A DNA stretch of 33,785 nt from a bacterium (GTDB lineage Bacteria; Hydrothermota; Tepidihabitantia; B3-TA06), in NCBI GenBank assembly GCA_012517375.1, contig JAAYVC010000011.1, positions 1 to 33,785 of the forward strand, read 5' to 3'. The notes beneath the pieces were generated by a model that ran no database searches, was not told the origin of the DNA, and saw only the letters and a list, made by a program, of their open reading frames with translations. The translations under genes and the position numbers were made by a program. Shown in pieces: positions 15,743 through 23,850 of the stretch. How positions within the stretch are numbered: the stretch's first letter is position 1; each line of letters opens with the position of its first letter.

Positions 15743-18065
15743 CATTCTTGTTGCCGTTGCGACGCAAGCGCTGGGCAGCGATCTCATCAGATCAGGAGAC
15801 GTATACGCCCTGGGCGGAGACATGGAAGGCGCAAGCTCCGCTTATGATGTTGCGATGATTGAAAACCCGAAGCTCTCTCTGGATCTTTCCTTTCTTGTCC
15901 GCAAAAGCAGAGCGGGCCGCGAATTAGGGGATGTGGAGCTTTCAAAAGCGTTGCTCCGAAGAGCGCAAAGTCTAGCAACATCGGGCAAGGACATAGGCCA
16001 AACCAACTGGATTCTTGGCCTTGACGCCTTTTTTGTGAAGGATTATGAATCCGCAAAAAGGTTTTTTGCGCAGGCGTTCATGACCGATCCTGCTCCGCCT
16101 TTGGAACTTCTTTATTATTCAGGATGGGCTCTCTATAAAATGGGGAATTACGATGAAGCCTCAAACGCCTTCCATAACCTTGAAGACCTTAACCAGGGTC
16201 AGTTCGACCCTGGAGAGCTCAATCTTCTTCAGGCGTCGATAGCGTACCACAAAGCCGACCTTGACGAGGCTCAGAAAAGACTCGCCGATACCGCCGCTTA
16301 TCCGCGCGATATAAGGAACAGGGAAGAAGCCCTTTATCTGGCGGCTTATGTTTCCTTGAGGATGGACAGTCTGAGTCAATCAACAGGTTACGCCGAGAAG
16401 TTCGATGATACCGTAAGGAGCATACTAATAAGGGCAAGACTCGCTCTGGAGAACGGTTCCTTTCCTGAAGCTTGCGAGCTCTACTCAAGACTCGAAAGCC
16501 AGGAGGCGCTCTACGGACTTGCAGTATCGCAATATCTCGCTTCAAGAACCAATGAAGCGGAAAAGACCGCCCTTGAATATCTCGACGCATATCCTGGAGG
16601 AGCGGAGACGGAACAAACATTCTTATTGCTTGCTATGATTGAAAGGGGCAGGAACCGGTATGACAAGGCAATAGAGTATCTTAATCGCGGACTTTCCATC
16701 AACTCGCGAAACCGGCCCAGACTTCTTTACGATCTGGCGGAGATTGAGTATTCTGTAAAGCATTACAGCAAGGCTAACGAGGCTTGCGTTGAGATACTGA
16801 CAGAGTATCCACTCTACACTGGGAAAGACATGGTAAATCTTCTTCTCGCACGGGGTCTTTTCTACTCCGGTGAGACTGACTCCACAATCAAGGTACTTAA
16901 CGAACTTGCCAGCTCTACCTCGGATGAGGTTGTTCTCAATGAAATACATTATTATCTTGGCGAGAGCTATTACAGAAAAGGCGATTATTCGAAGTCTGCT
17001 GAAGAATTCAAAAACGTAAGCCCAGGCTCGTCATACTTTAAGGCTTTGAAGAGAAGGGGCGAGGTTCTTGCCGCTGCAGGCAGGAACTCCGAATCTGTCG
17101 AATCTTTCCTCCTGGCTTACAGCGAAGCGCCGTCACTTGTTGAGAAGGAAAGCGTATTGCTTGCCATAGAGGAGCGCCGTCTTGCTATGGGCAGGTATTC
17201 CGACAAGGCGAGCATGCTGAAAAGCTTTCTTGAAAAATATCCCGATGCTTCGATAGCGTCGGGAATTCAGCTTCAGATAGCGCTAGATTATTTCGAAAGG
17301 CGCAACTGGACTTTTGCTCTGCATGAGTTCAACAAGGTGCTGGATAAATACCCCGATTCGGACGCGGCCGCGGAAGCCCTTTACTACAAGGCAAGATGCC
17401 AGAGAAATCTCGGCAAGACGGATGATGCGCTTAAGACTTACAGTTCTATACCTCCAAGATTTCCATCCTCCGCCGTCGTATCCCGCTCCCAAACCGAGCT
17501 CGCCAATATGCTTTTGTCTCTTGGACGTCCTGGAGAAGCGCTTTCAGTTTACAGAGACCTTCTCTCATCCACGAAAAGCTCTTCAGAGAGGGCTTCTTAT
17601 ACCCTTAAAATGGCGGAAATATACTGCGGCATGGGAAACCTTCAAACCGCATCCGATCTTGTAACCGCAGCCCTGACTGAAAACCCTCCTTCAGACGTCG
17701 CGAAAAGACTCCTTCTTTTCGGGATGAGGGTGGAGCTATCGAAAGGGAGTATTACATCGGCCGTCAATTATTCGGTGCGGTATAGGAACCGTTTCGGTGA
17801 GACGCCTGAGTATCTTCTTGGAAAGGGGGATATTGACAAGGCTTCCGGCAATCTCAAGGACGCTCTTTCTTCGTACAGGGAAGCCGCTTCCAGACTGCCC
17901 GAACGATCAGAATCGCGCATCGAAGCCCTTCTCGGAGCGGCTTCTACGGCCGAGCTCCTGGGAGGAGTGGACGAGGCTAAAAGATATCTTGAGCAAGCCG
18001 CCATTGAAGTGCAACTCGATCGTCAGCGAGTCGAGATCACCAAAAGACTTCAAACGCTCAAGTAG
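15666..18065 (+). CDS. Large exported TPR-repeat protein
   Basis: From the ATG at 15666 the product has 799 residues. A basic n-region of about 25 residues leads into a hydrophobic core (SLFACSILVAVATQALG), so it is probably exported to the periplasm. The remainder is a long run of tetratricopeptide repeats, for example FFAQAFMTDPAPPLELLYYS, ALYYKARCQRNLGKTDDAL and RYDKAIEYLNRGLSINSRN. Such proteins act as scaffolds in envelope assembly; no partner can be named. The start is uncertain: no ATG, GTG or TTG lies in frame between 15666 and the signal core except a TTG at 15657, and no SD is visible. The gene therefore overlaps the synthetase by 77 bp. Confidence 0.85.
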   Translation: MLKNYPKQQPTKSSAIFSQRSLFACSILVAVATQALGSDLIRSGDVYALGGDMEGASSAYDVAMIENPKLSLDLSFLVRKSRAGRELGDVELSKALLRRAQSLATSGKDIGQTNWILGLDAFFVKDYESAKRFFAQAFMTDPAPPLELLYYSGWALYKMGNYDEASNAFHNLEDLNQGQFDPGELNLLQASIAYHKADLDEAQKRLADTAAYPRDIRNREEALYLAAYVSLRMDSLSQSTGYAEKFDDTVRSILIRARLALENGSFPEACELYSRLESQEALYGLAVSQYLASRTNEAEKTALEYLDAYPGGAETEQTFLLLAMIERGRNRYDKAIEYLNRGLSINSRNRPRLLYDLAEIEYSVKHYSKANEACVEILTEYPLYTGKDMVNLLLARGLFYSGETDSTIKVLNELASSTSDEVVLNEIHYYLGESYYRKGDYSKSAEEFKNVSPGSSYFKALKRRGEVLAAAGRNSESVESFLLAYSEAPSLVEKESVLLAIEERRLAMGRYSDKASMLKSFLEKYPDASIASGIQLQIALDYFERRNWTFALHEFNKVLDKYPDSDAAAEALYYKARCQRNLGKTDDALKTYSSIPPRFPSSAVVSRSQTELANMLLSLGRPGEALSVYRDLLSSTKSSSERASYTLKMAEIYCGMGNLQTASDLVTAALTENPPSDVAKRLLLFGMRVELSKGSITSAVNYSVRYRNRFGETPEYLLGKGDIDKASGNLKDALSSYREAASRLPERSESRIEALLGAASTAELLGGVDEAKRYLEQAAIEVQLDRQRVEITKRLQTLK

Positions 18066-18077
18066 GGCGGCATAGGG

Positions 18078-18974
18078 ATGTCCGGTTTGAGAATCCAGAA
18101 GTTCCTCTCTTCATGGGGAGTGGCTTCCAGGCGAAGGATCGAAGAATGGATTGCAGGCGGAAGGGTGCTACTTAACTCATCGAGGGCGAATCCCGGGGCC
18201 ACGATTAAGGAGGGCGATGAGCTTGTCGTTCTTGACGCCTGCGGAAAACCGTCTTATCGGGCGACGCTGCGAGGAGTGTACGACGAGAGGAACTGTAAAT
18301 GGCTTAATAAAGAGTGCGAATACTGGATGGTCAATAAGCCCAGGGGAGTGCTCTCTTCTACGAAAGATCCGCATCACAAGATGATGGTTACCGCACTCGT
18401 GGCTTCACCGGCACGATTGTACCCCGTAGGACGTCTCGACAAGGAGAGCGAGGGATTGCTTCTTTTAACCTCGGACGGAAGCCTGGCGCACAAACTTACT
18501 CACCCCCGCTTCGGAGTCAGCAAAAAGTATCATGTCACTGTTGACTGGCCTCCCACAAAGGAGACTCTTGCGATCATCGGGAAGGGCGGATTGAAGCTGG
18601 AGGACGGTCCAGCTCCGCCCGTATCAATCAAGGAGCTTTCAGCCCGTAGATTCGAACTTGTTTTACGCGAGGGCAGGAAGAGGGAGATTCGAAGGATATT
18701 TGAAGCGCTCGGTCACAAGGTGATAAGCCTTGTAAGGGTTGCCTTCGGCCCGCTTGAACTTGGCGGTCTTCCTACGGGCAAGGCGCGAAAATTGACCTTG
18801 GAGGAGATAGAAACGCTGAAGAGATCTTGCACCGGCAATCACCACTCGCTCGAAAAAAGGGTAAGAGACAAGGAAAGACGCCGGCCCGAAGGTAAAACAC
18901 CAGGCCAGATTTGGGGCCGTGAATCCAGCAAGTCGTCCGCACGAAGAACCACCCGGAAAGGCTCCCGCTCATAA
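18078..18974 (+). CDS. rluB: RluB/RsuA-type rRNA pseudouridine synthase
   Basis: The 298-residue enzyme has an N-terminal S4 RNA-binding domain (LRIQKFLSSWGVASRRRIEEW, about 4-52) followed by the catalytic domain. The catalytic Asp is in the family motif VGRLDKESEGLLLLTSDG (about 116-133); KYHVTV and EGRKREIRRIF are further landmarks. It isomerises a specific uridine of rRNA; RluB (23S) and RsuA (16S) cannot be separated with certainty here. Residues about 255-298 form a basic, low-complexity tail. The last 136 bp overlap the convergent beta-barrel gene on the other strand. The gap to the TPR gene is 12 bp, so the operon continues; the SD is weak. Confidence 0.9.
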   Translation: MSGLRIQKFLSSWGVASRRRIEEWIAGGRVLLNSSRANPGATIKEGDELVVLDACGKPSYRATLRGVYDERNCKWLNKECEYWMVNKPRGVLSSTKDPHHKMMVTALVASPARLYPVGRLDKESEGLLLLTSDGSLAHKLTHPRFGVSKKYHVTVDWPPTKETLAIIGKGGLKLEDGPAPPVSIKELSARRFELVLREGRKREIRRIFEALGHKVISLVRVAFGPLELGGLPTGKARKLTLEEIETLKRSCTGNHHSLEKRVRDKERRRPEGKTPGQIWGRESSKSSARRTTRKGSRS

Positions 18975-20137
18975 AACAAACCCGCGTCTAATTCCACCGA
19001 TGGTCCAATTTCCTCGAACGCGCATACCCGGGGTCCCGAGGTTTTTATTATTCCGAAACCCCCAATACTATTGAACCTTACTGTCAAGGAATCGGATAAA
19101 AGCCACGGCGGAGTCCAGACGGTTCCGTCCTGGTATAGATTGATCCTGACGATTCCGGTGCTGGAGACGTTTTCGCGTTCTAGCTTTGTTCTTGCTTCAA
19201 CACCTGCAAGGGTATAAGGAACAAGCGTCAGTAAGGGATAAGGCATTGTACCGTCCCTCTGCCAGAAGAATCCTTCGCCCCTTGAAACAAAACCCTCTAT
19301 CTCCACGCCTCTGTATCCGAGAATCAGGCCCAGGCGATCCTCGAGGAGCCTCGATTTTGCAGCATCGGAAATCCCTGCATTAACAGGATTCAAAAGAAAG
19401 GTGTCGAGTATGACCGGTGTTGCGTATTTGTACCTGCCGTCCAAGCCAAGAGTGAAATTTCCAATGACCGCTATGAGATTCAGCCCCGCTCCTGCACCAA
19501 GAGGGTTCTTTTCGCTCGTCAAAACCCTCGCCTGAAGATTAGGAGTCAGCAGAATAAAACCCAGCTGGTACTGCATAAATCCGTCAACGTAAGTTTCAAA
19601 GCTTCCTTGCCGTATAAAAGTCGCGTTTTTGATAAGCGCTTTCGCCCAGGACTTATCCAGGAAAAACCTCGCATTGAGTGCGTATCCCGAAATATCATCC
19701 TTGTTCATGGTCGACTCATACCTCTGCAATTCAAATCCGGCAAGCGTATTCGTATGATGCCAGAATCCGAAAAGGATTGCATCGGAAAAGAACTTCTCTT
19801 CGGCTGATGAATAGCTTCGCGCATCGACGCTTGCGCCTGTCTGGAACTTGCCTATAACACCTTTAAGAGCTCCCTTCAACATTCTTTCGACGCCCTCATA
19901 GTAGTCATTTCGTTCGTGGAGAGACAGATAAGCCCTGTAGGATACTAGTCCGCCGTCCTGCCTCGCCGCTATGTCCAGACCGAAAGGGCTTCCTAAGTCG
20001 ATACCTACGCCAATTGTATCATTCTCTAAAGGAATAACCAGAGGTTTGTCCGTCGGCGGTTCCAGATCTAAAGGAGGCGGAAACTCAGGCAGTATCGGTT
20101 GAGAAAAAGCAAGGAGGAAGAAGATCGCGGTACTCAC
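18839..20137 (-). CDS. Outer-membrane beta-barrel protein, unknown
   Basis: The 432-residue product begins with a short signal segment (MSTAIFFLLAFSQPILP) and a Pro-rich stretch, then alternating strands typical of an outer-membrane barrel (FGLDIAARQDGGLVSYRAYLS; NFTLGLDGRYKYATPVI). It ends LSLSLTLFSSEW, with the terminal aromatic residue such proteins use for BAM recognition. No specific family is recognised. Translation starts at GTG and overlaps the mtnA stop by four bases (GTGA), with AAGGAGG-like purines absent, so coupling to mtnA is expected. Its 3' end is antisense to the rluB tail for 136 bp. Confidence 0.75.
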   Translation of the reverse strand: MSTAIFFLLAFSQPILPEFPPPLDLEPPTDKPLVIPLENDTIGVGIDLGSPFGLDIAARQDGGLVSYRAYLSLHERNDYYEGVERMLKGALKGVIGKFQTGASVDARSYSSAEEKFFSDAILFGFWHHTNTLAGFELQRYESTMNKDDISGYALNARFFLDKSWAKALIKNATFIRQGSFETYVDGFMQYQLGFILLTPNLQARVLTSEKNPLGAGAGLNLIAVIGNFTLGLDGRYKYATPVILDTFLLNPVNAGISDAAKSRLLEDRLGLILGYRGVEIEGFVSRGEGFFWQRDGTMPYPLLTLVPYTLAGVEARTKLERENVSSTGIVRINLYQDGTVWTPPWLLSDSLTVRFNSIGGFGIIKTSGPRVCAFEEIGPSVELDAGLFYEREPFRVVLRADDLLDSRPQIWPGVLPSGRRLSLSLTLFSSEW

Positions 20138-21168
20138 AGAGGTAAGTTCTTTCTATAGGGAGGTCTGGCGACGCCTTCTTCGGTAATAATCGCAGTAATG
20201 AGCTCGGCCGGTGTGACATCGAACGCCGGATTGAAAGCCTTAGCGCCGCGGGGCGCCGAGCGGCATGAATTGAACTCGGCAACTTCGGAAGCGTCCCGGA
20301 TCTCTATTGGTATCTCTGCACCCTTTCTAGCGCCTGCATCAACGGTAGATGTGGGAGCCACGACGTAGAAAGGAACCCCAAAGCTCCGGCAGAGTATGGC
20401 TAGTCCATAAGTTCCGACCTTGTTTGCGGTATCCCCGTTTTTCGCTATCCTGTCGGCCCCGACAAAACATGCTTCGATGGAATTCAACACGCTTGCAAGC
20501 GCCGATTCCGTGACGAGGATGTGCGGTATCTTCCACTGCGTCAATTCCCAGGATGTTAGTCGAGCGCCCTGAAGCAACGGCCTGGTTTCAGGAACTACTA
20601 CATCTATCTTCTTTCCTTCAAGATGCGCCTTGATAAGCACACCAAGGGCGGTTCCCAATCCAGGGCAGGCAAGCATGCCGGTATTGCAGTAAGTCGTAAT
20701 CCTGGCTCCTTTCCCTACCAAACCCTGAGCATGCTCAACCATTGCGTACGAACGCTCTTCTTCTTCTTTCCATATGTTCAGGGCTTTTGTGACTATTGCG
20801 TTGCAGGACGAGTCTTCATTTATGACCTTTTTAATCTCGCGGAGAACATTGAAGAGATTGACTGCCGTGGGCCTCGTCGAAGCAAGCTTTTCTGCGGATT
20901 TGAGAAGAATTTTTTTTGAAGCGCCTGAACGGGCGGCATGCGCCAGAGCCAAAGCCGCGCAAACGCCTATGAGAGGTGCCCCTCTCACGGCGAGACTTTT
21001 TATTGCAATGCATGCAGATTCGATATCAGAAAGTTCCAGATATTTTTTTTTGTGCGGAAGAAGACGCTGGTCGAGAACCCAGAATTTCCTATATCCCCAT
21101 TTTATCGCCTCGTAAGGGGGATTTAAAAGGTAAGGGGGGCGCGAACGCCCCCCTTTGTTGTAAGACAT
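20134..21168 (-). CDS. mtnA: S-methyl-5-thioribose-1-phosphate isomerase
   Basis: This 344-residue protein converts methylthioribose-1-phosphate to methylthioribulose-1-phosphate in methionine salvage. The proton-transfer residues are C161 (ITTYCNTGMLACPGLGTALG) and D239 (CFVGADRIAKNGDTANKVG). VRGAPLIG (61-68) and PETRPLLQGARLTSWEL (193-209) are further family motifs. The length is normal. The ATG directly follows the hup stop (TAAATG). No other ATG, GTG or TTG lies in frame before the conserved WVLDQRLLP. As a result codons 4-13 coincide with the terminator-like hairpin at 21124-21155, and the first 20 residues do not look conserved. No other salvage gene is in the window. Confidence 0.93.
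   Translation of the reverse strand: MSYNKGGRSRPPYLLNPPYEAIKWGYRKFWVLDQRLLPHKKKYLELSDIESACIAIKSLAVRGAPLIGVCAALALAHAARSGASKKILLKSAEKLASTRPTAVNLFNVLREIKKVINEDSSCNAIVTKALNIWKEEEERSYAMVEHAQGLVGKGARITTYCNTGMLACPGLGTALGVLIKAHLEGKKIDVVVPETRPLLQGARLTSWELTQWKIPHILVTESALASVLNSIEACFVGADRIAKNGDTANKVGTYGLAILCRSFGVPFYVVAPTSTVDAGARKGAEIPIEIRDASEVAEFNSCRSAPRGAKAFNPAFDVTPAELITAIITEEGVARPPYRKNLPL
21124..21155 (-). terminator. Terminator/attenuator hairpin between hup and mtnA
   Basis: On the minus strand a perfect 10-bp stem, AAGGGGGGCG (5' arm, complement of 21146-21155) and CGCCCCCCTT (complement of 21132-21141), closes on a TTCG loop. ACC and TTTT follow. It sits 13 bp after the hup stop, inside the first codons of mtnA. 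Confidence 0.7.
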
Positions 21169-21441
21169 TTATGCAACAGCGTCACGAAGAGCTTTGCCAG
21201 GCTTGAAGACGGGGCGCTTGCCGGCTTTGATTTTGATCTCTTCGCCGGTACGGGGGTTGCGACCCTTGCGAGCCTTGGTGCGGCGAACCATGAAGGTTCC
21301 AAAACCTACAAGAGGAACTCTCTGTCCCTTCTTGAGAGCCTTGGTTATCTCGCCTACCATTGTGCTTACGGCGGTTGTAGCCGCTTTCTTCGTGATTTTC
21401 GCATCGCTGGCGATTTTGTCTATTAATTCGGCCTTTGTCAT
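21169..21441 (-). CDS. hup: HU-family DNA-binding protein
   Basis: The 90-residue protein is a complete HU/IHF-type nucleoid protein. The helical dimerisation half (MTKAELIDKIASDAKITKKAA) is followed by VGFGTFMVRRTKARKGRNP and the Pro-tipped DNA-binding arm ending PVFKPGKALRDAV. It bends DNA as a homo- or heterodimer. AAGGAGG lies eight bases before the ATG. It has the best promoter of the region and is followed by a strong hairpin, as expected for an abundant protein. The downstream mtnA gene begins at the next base after the stop. Confidence 0.96.
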   Translation of the reverse strand: MTKAELIDKIASDAKITKKAATTAVSTMVGEITKALKKGQRVPLVGFGTFMVRRTKARKGRNPRTGEEIKIKAGKRPVFKPGKALRDAVA

Positions 21442-21471
21442 ATGTGCACCTCCTTAACAAAGGTTCCAGAG

Positions 21472-21499
21472 ATTATAGGAAAATCGCGGGTTTTGTCAA
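21472..21499 (-). promoter_or_regulatory. Consensus sigma-70-type promoter of hup
   Basis: On the minus strand a perfect TTGACA (21494-21499), a 16-bp spacer and a perfect TATAAT (21472-21477). The leader is about 24 nt and includes AAGGAGG. Confidence 0.88.
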
Positions 21500-21519
21500 G
21501 TCCCAGCGCGCTGATCAAA

Positions 21520-22581
21520 TCAATTCAAGAACTTGCTGATTTCCTTGCAAAGCGTTCCGAGGGGCGCTTTTATAGCTTCCCTAGTCTTGCGGTATACTTC
21601 CAGGGGCCTACCTATAGGGTCGTCAATCTGACGACCGCGAGGCCAGGGCTCCGGAAATCCCGACAGGAGAAAGGTTTTCGAGGCTTCTTCCGGATGCGCT
21701 CGCCTTATGCGCAAAAGATGCGCGCGAGTCATTACAAGAATAACGTCAGCCCGTGAGACCATTTCCGGCGATAGTCTTCGGGAACGATGTGAATCAAGAG
21801 ATATTGAGTACTCCCGCATCACCTCGATGGATTGTGAGGATGCCGTCTCGCCGTCAGCCGCGGATAAACCTGCGCTCTCTGATTCTACTCTGTCTTCCCT
21901 GCACAACGAGGAAAACATCGCCTGGGCCATTGGCGAACGGCAGGTGTTGCCGCCGCATACAAAAAGCACCCTCATAGCCTCAGGCGCAGGAAGATAAGGC
22001 GTGGCATTGAGTCTTCTGGCTATTGTCCATATAGATGCTGCACCTTTGCGGAGAATTCGAGGCCTTTCGCTCGTTAAATCGACAACGGTCGAAGCCATAT
22101 TCAGCGGGGCGCCGGACATTTCATATGCGCCTATCAAATGCGCGACTCGCTCCATGTCATGCGAGATGCTACCGGCTTCCGGAGTACCCTCGCCTGAAAG
22201 ATTGGCCGATGTGGCGAGAAGAGGGCCTGTCCTGCGTATCAGCGCCCTCAGGGACGCGTCCATCGGAAGCCTCACCCCTATGGTTCCCTCGCTTTCATTT
22301 CTTGAAGGAAAGATGAGGGTCACCTTGCCCGGAAGAAGCCTTTGCATTGCAAGCTCCTGGACTTGGTTGGTGATAAGTACCCTTTCTGATATCTGCTTTC
22401 GCGAACCGAACATCCGCGCAATGGGTTTTGCGCCGGAGCGGCCTTTGATTGACTTAAGCAGTTCGCAAGCCTCCGGGGTGTCGATTGCGAAAAGACCAGC
22501 GACCGTATCCGTCGGCATTATTACAGCCTCGCCTTTCCTCAGAAGCTCATAGGCTTCATCTATGTTCTTCTGGCTCAACAT
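21520..22581 (-). CDS. Fusion of TsaC/Sua5 (YrdC domain) and YwlE-like phosphatase
   Basis: The 353-residue protein joins two enzymes. Residues about 5-190 are a YrdC/Sua5-type threonylcarbamoyl-AMP synthase for tRNA t6A (MPTDTVAGL, KPIARMF, LLPGKVTLIFP, GVRLP, LLATSANLSGEGTP). Residues about 203-353 are a low-molecular-weight phosphatase: P-loop C209-G-G-N-T-C-R215-S, and the general acid in IDDPIG (D321). Thr213 matches the Thr that makes B. subtilis YwlE a protein-arginine phosphatase rather than a tyrosine phosphatase. In Bacillus the two activities are encoded as separate neighbours, ywlC and ywlE. The start overlaps the cation transporter stop by 26 bp without an SD. It is the last gene of the purD operon. 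Confidence 0.92.
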   Translation of the reverse strand: MLSQKNIDEAYELLRKGEAVIMPTDTVAGLFAIDTPEACELLKSIKGRSGAKPIARMFGSRKQISERVLITNQVQELAMQRLLPGKVTLIFPSRNESEGTIGVRLPMDASLRALIRRTGPLLATSANLSGEGTPEAGSISHDMERVAHLIGAYEMSGAPLNMASTVVDLTSERPRILRKGAASIWTIARRLNATPYLPAPEAMRVLFVCGGNTCRSPMAQAMFSSLCREDRVESESAGLSAADGETASSQSIEVMREYSISLDSHRSRRLSPEMVSRADVILVMTRAHLLRIRRAHPEEASKTFLLSGFPEPWPRGRQIDDPIGRPLEVYRKTREAIKAPLGTLCKEISKFLN

Positions 22582-23422
22582 GGACTATCACGTCTTTTAT
22601 TGTTTGTTCGCGCTCCATCAACCTTAAGCGGACTTGCTCGGCAATATCATGGCCTTTCTTGACCGTAAGGTTCCCGTTAACCGAAACGGTTATCTCAAGA
22701 AAAAAATACGTACCCACCGGATGCGCTCTTAGGCCGTATACTTTCCTTACCTCTTTAACGGCCGAAAGAGCCTCCTCTACCTTTGCAAAAAACTTGTCCT
22801 CTGGTCTTGTTTCGATGAGAACGTGTATGTTCTCTTTGATGAGGCGTATTCCGGTCCAGATGATGAAACTGCCTACTATGGCGGCGCCCACTGGATCAAA
22901 GAATTTGATGCCGATTCTTGCGAGGAATATGCTGACGACGGCTGCCGATGTTGCCATGATATCGGAACGGTGGTCGGCAGCTTGTACTGAGACGGCCGGC
23001 GAACGAAAACGTTTGGCGACCGAGGTGGCATATATATAGAGGAATAGCTTTGAGGCTATGGTTACTCCTTCGGCAATCAGGGCAAGCATTCCGGGCGCCT
23101 CGAGTGCCGGATTTATAGCGCTTCTTATGCCGTCGTAGATTATAACCCCGCCGGTCGCAACTATGATGAGCGCGGCTATAAAGGCAACAAGAACCTCTAT
23201 GTTGCCGTGCCCGTAAGGATGATCTTTGTCCGCAGGCTTGGAAGCCCAGCGGAAGGAGAGAAGTATCATTACGGAAAAGAAAATATCGAGGGTTGAATTG
23301 ATGCCGTCGGCTACAAGCGCTCGCGAGTGCGCAAGGAAGCCCACGGAAAGCTTCATGGCCATCAGGGCAACGTTCGCTACCGTGCTTATTACAAGAACGG
23401 CTTTTGCTTTCTTCTCGCTCAT
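22556..23422 (-). CDS. Cation diffusion facilitator, possibly manganese efflux
   Basis: The 288-residue protein is a CDF family antiporter with six predicted membrane helices and a C-terminal cytoplasmic domain (about 205-288). The metal site residues can be read directly: N42 and D46 in TM2 (ADGINSTLD) and D150 and D154 in TM5 (AADHRSD). Zinc exporters usually carry His at two of these positions; an Asn-Asp / Asp-Asp set is the pattern I recall for bacterial MntE-type manganese exporters. DHPYGHGNIE is the usual family loop. It begins five bases after purE with no clear SD, and its 3' end overlaps the Sua5 fusion gene, so it is in the purD operon. Confidence 0.9.
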   Translation of the reverse strand: MSEKKAKAVLVISTVANVALMAMKLSVGFLAHSRALVADGINSTLDIFFSVMILLSFRWASKPADKDHPYGHGNIEVLVAFIAALIIVATGGVIIYDGIRSAINPALEAPGMLALIAEGVTIASKLFLYIYATSVAKRFRSPAVSVQAADHRSDIMATSAAVVSIFLARIGIKFFDPVGAAIVGSFIIWTGIRLIKENIHVLIETRPEDKFFAKVEEALSAVKEVRKVYGLRAHPVGTYFFLEITVSVNGNLTVKKGHDIAEQVRLRLMEREQTIKDVIVHVEPEEHR

Positions 23423-23427
23423 ATTGT

Positions 23428-23850
23428 TTATTGGGCGCTATCTATAATGTCCTTGATTCTCCTGCAAAACCTCGCCGCGTTAGATGCGCCCGCTTTCCCC
23501 ACACTCATAGCCGCAACAGGAACGCCCTTCGGCATCTGGACTATCGAGAGAAGCGCGTCCCATCCGGATAGAGGCGATGTATCCAGAGGCACGCCGATAA
23601 CAGGCAAGGATGTATAAGCGGCTAAAACGCCGGGCAGCGCCGCGGCGTAGCCTGCAAGGGCGATGATTACTGAAAACCCTCTGTCCTGGGCCGCTTTAGC
23701 AAACTCGGCTACTTCCTCTGGCTGGCGGTGCGCGGAGAGATAATGTGTATCGTAAGGGATTCCAGCTTCTTCGAGTTCGACCTCAGCGAGCTTCACATAC
23801 TCCTCATCGCTTTTGGAACCTGCTACAATCGCTACTTTAAAAGGACTCAT
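23428..23850 (-). CDS. purE: N5-carboxyaminoimidazole ribonucleotide mutase
   Basis: The 140-residue protein is class I PurE of purine synthesis, which rearranges N5-CAIR to CAIR. GSKSD (near 12-16), LSAHRQPE with the catalytic His, and the late motif WDALLSIVQMPKGVPVA are clear. The usual AAHLPG loop reads AAALPG, with Ala where His is common. The ATG at 23850 is chosen because AAGGAGG lies four bases upstream; the TTG three bases earlier is too close to it. The gene overlaps the end of purD by 14 bp. No purK is in the window, although class I PurE normally needs one. Confidence 0.92.
   Translation of the reverse strand: MSPFKVAIVAGSKSDEEYVKLAEVELEEAGIPYDTHYLSAHRQPEEVAEFAKAAQDRGFSVIIALAGYAAALPGVLAAYTSLPVIGVPLDTSPLSGWDALLSIVQMPKGVPVAAMSVGKAGASNAARFCRRIKDIIDSAQ

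Noticed and set aside
22001-22552. A 183-codon plus-strand open frame opposite the Sua5-YwlE fusion gene
   Set aside because: It is a shadow of a gene with clear enzyme motifs and has no start signals.
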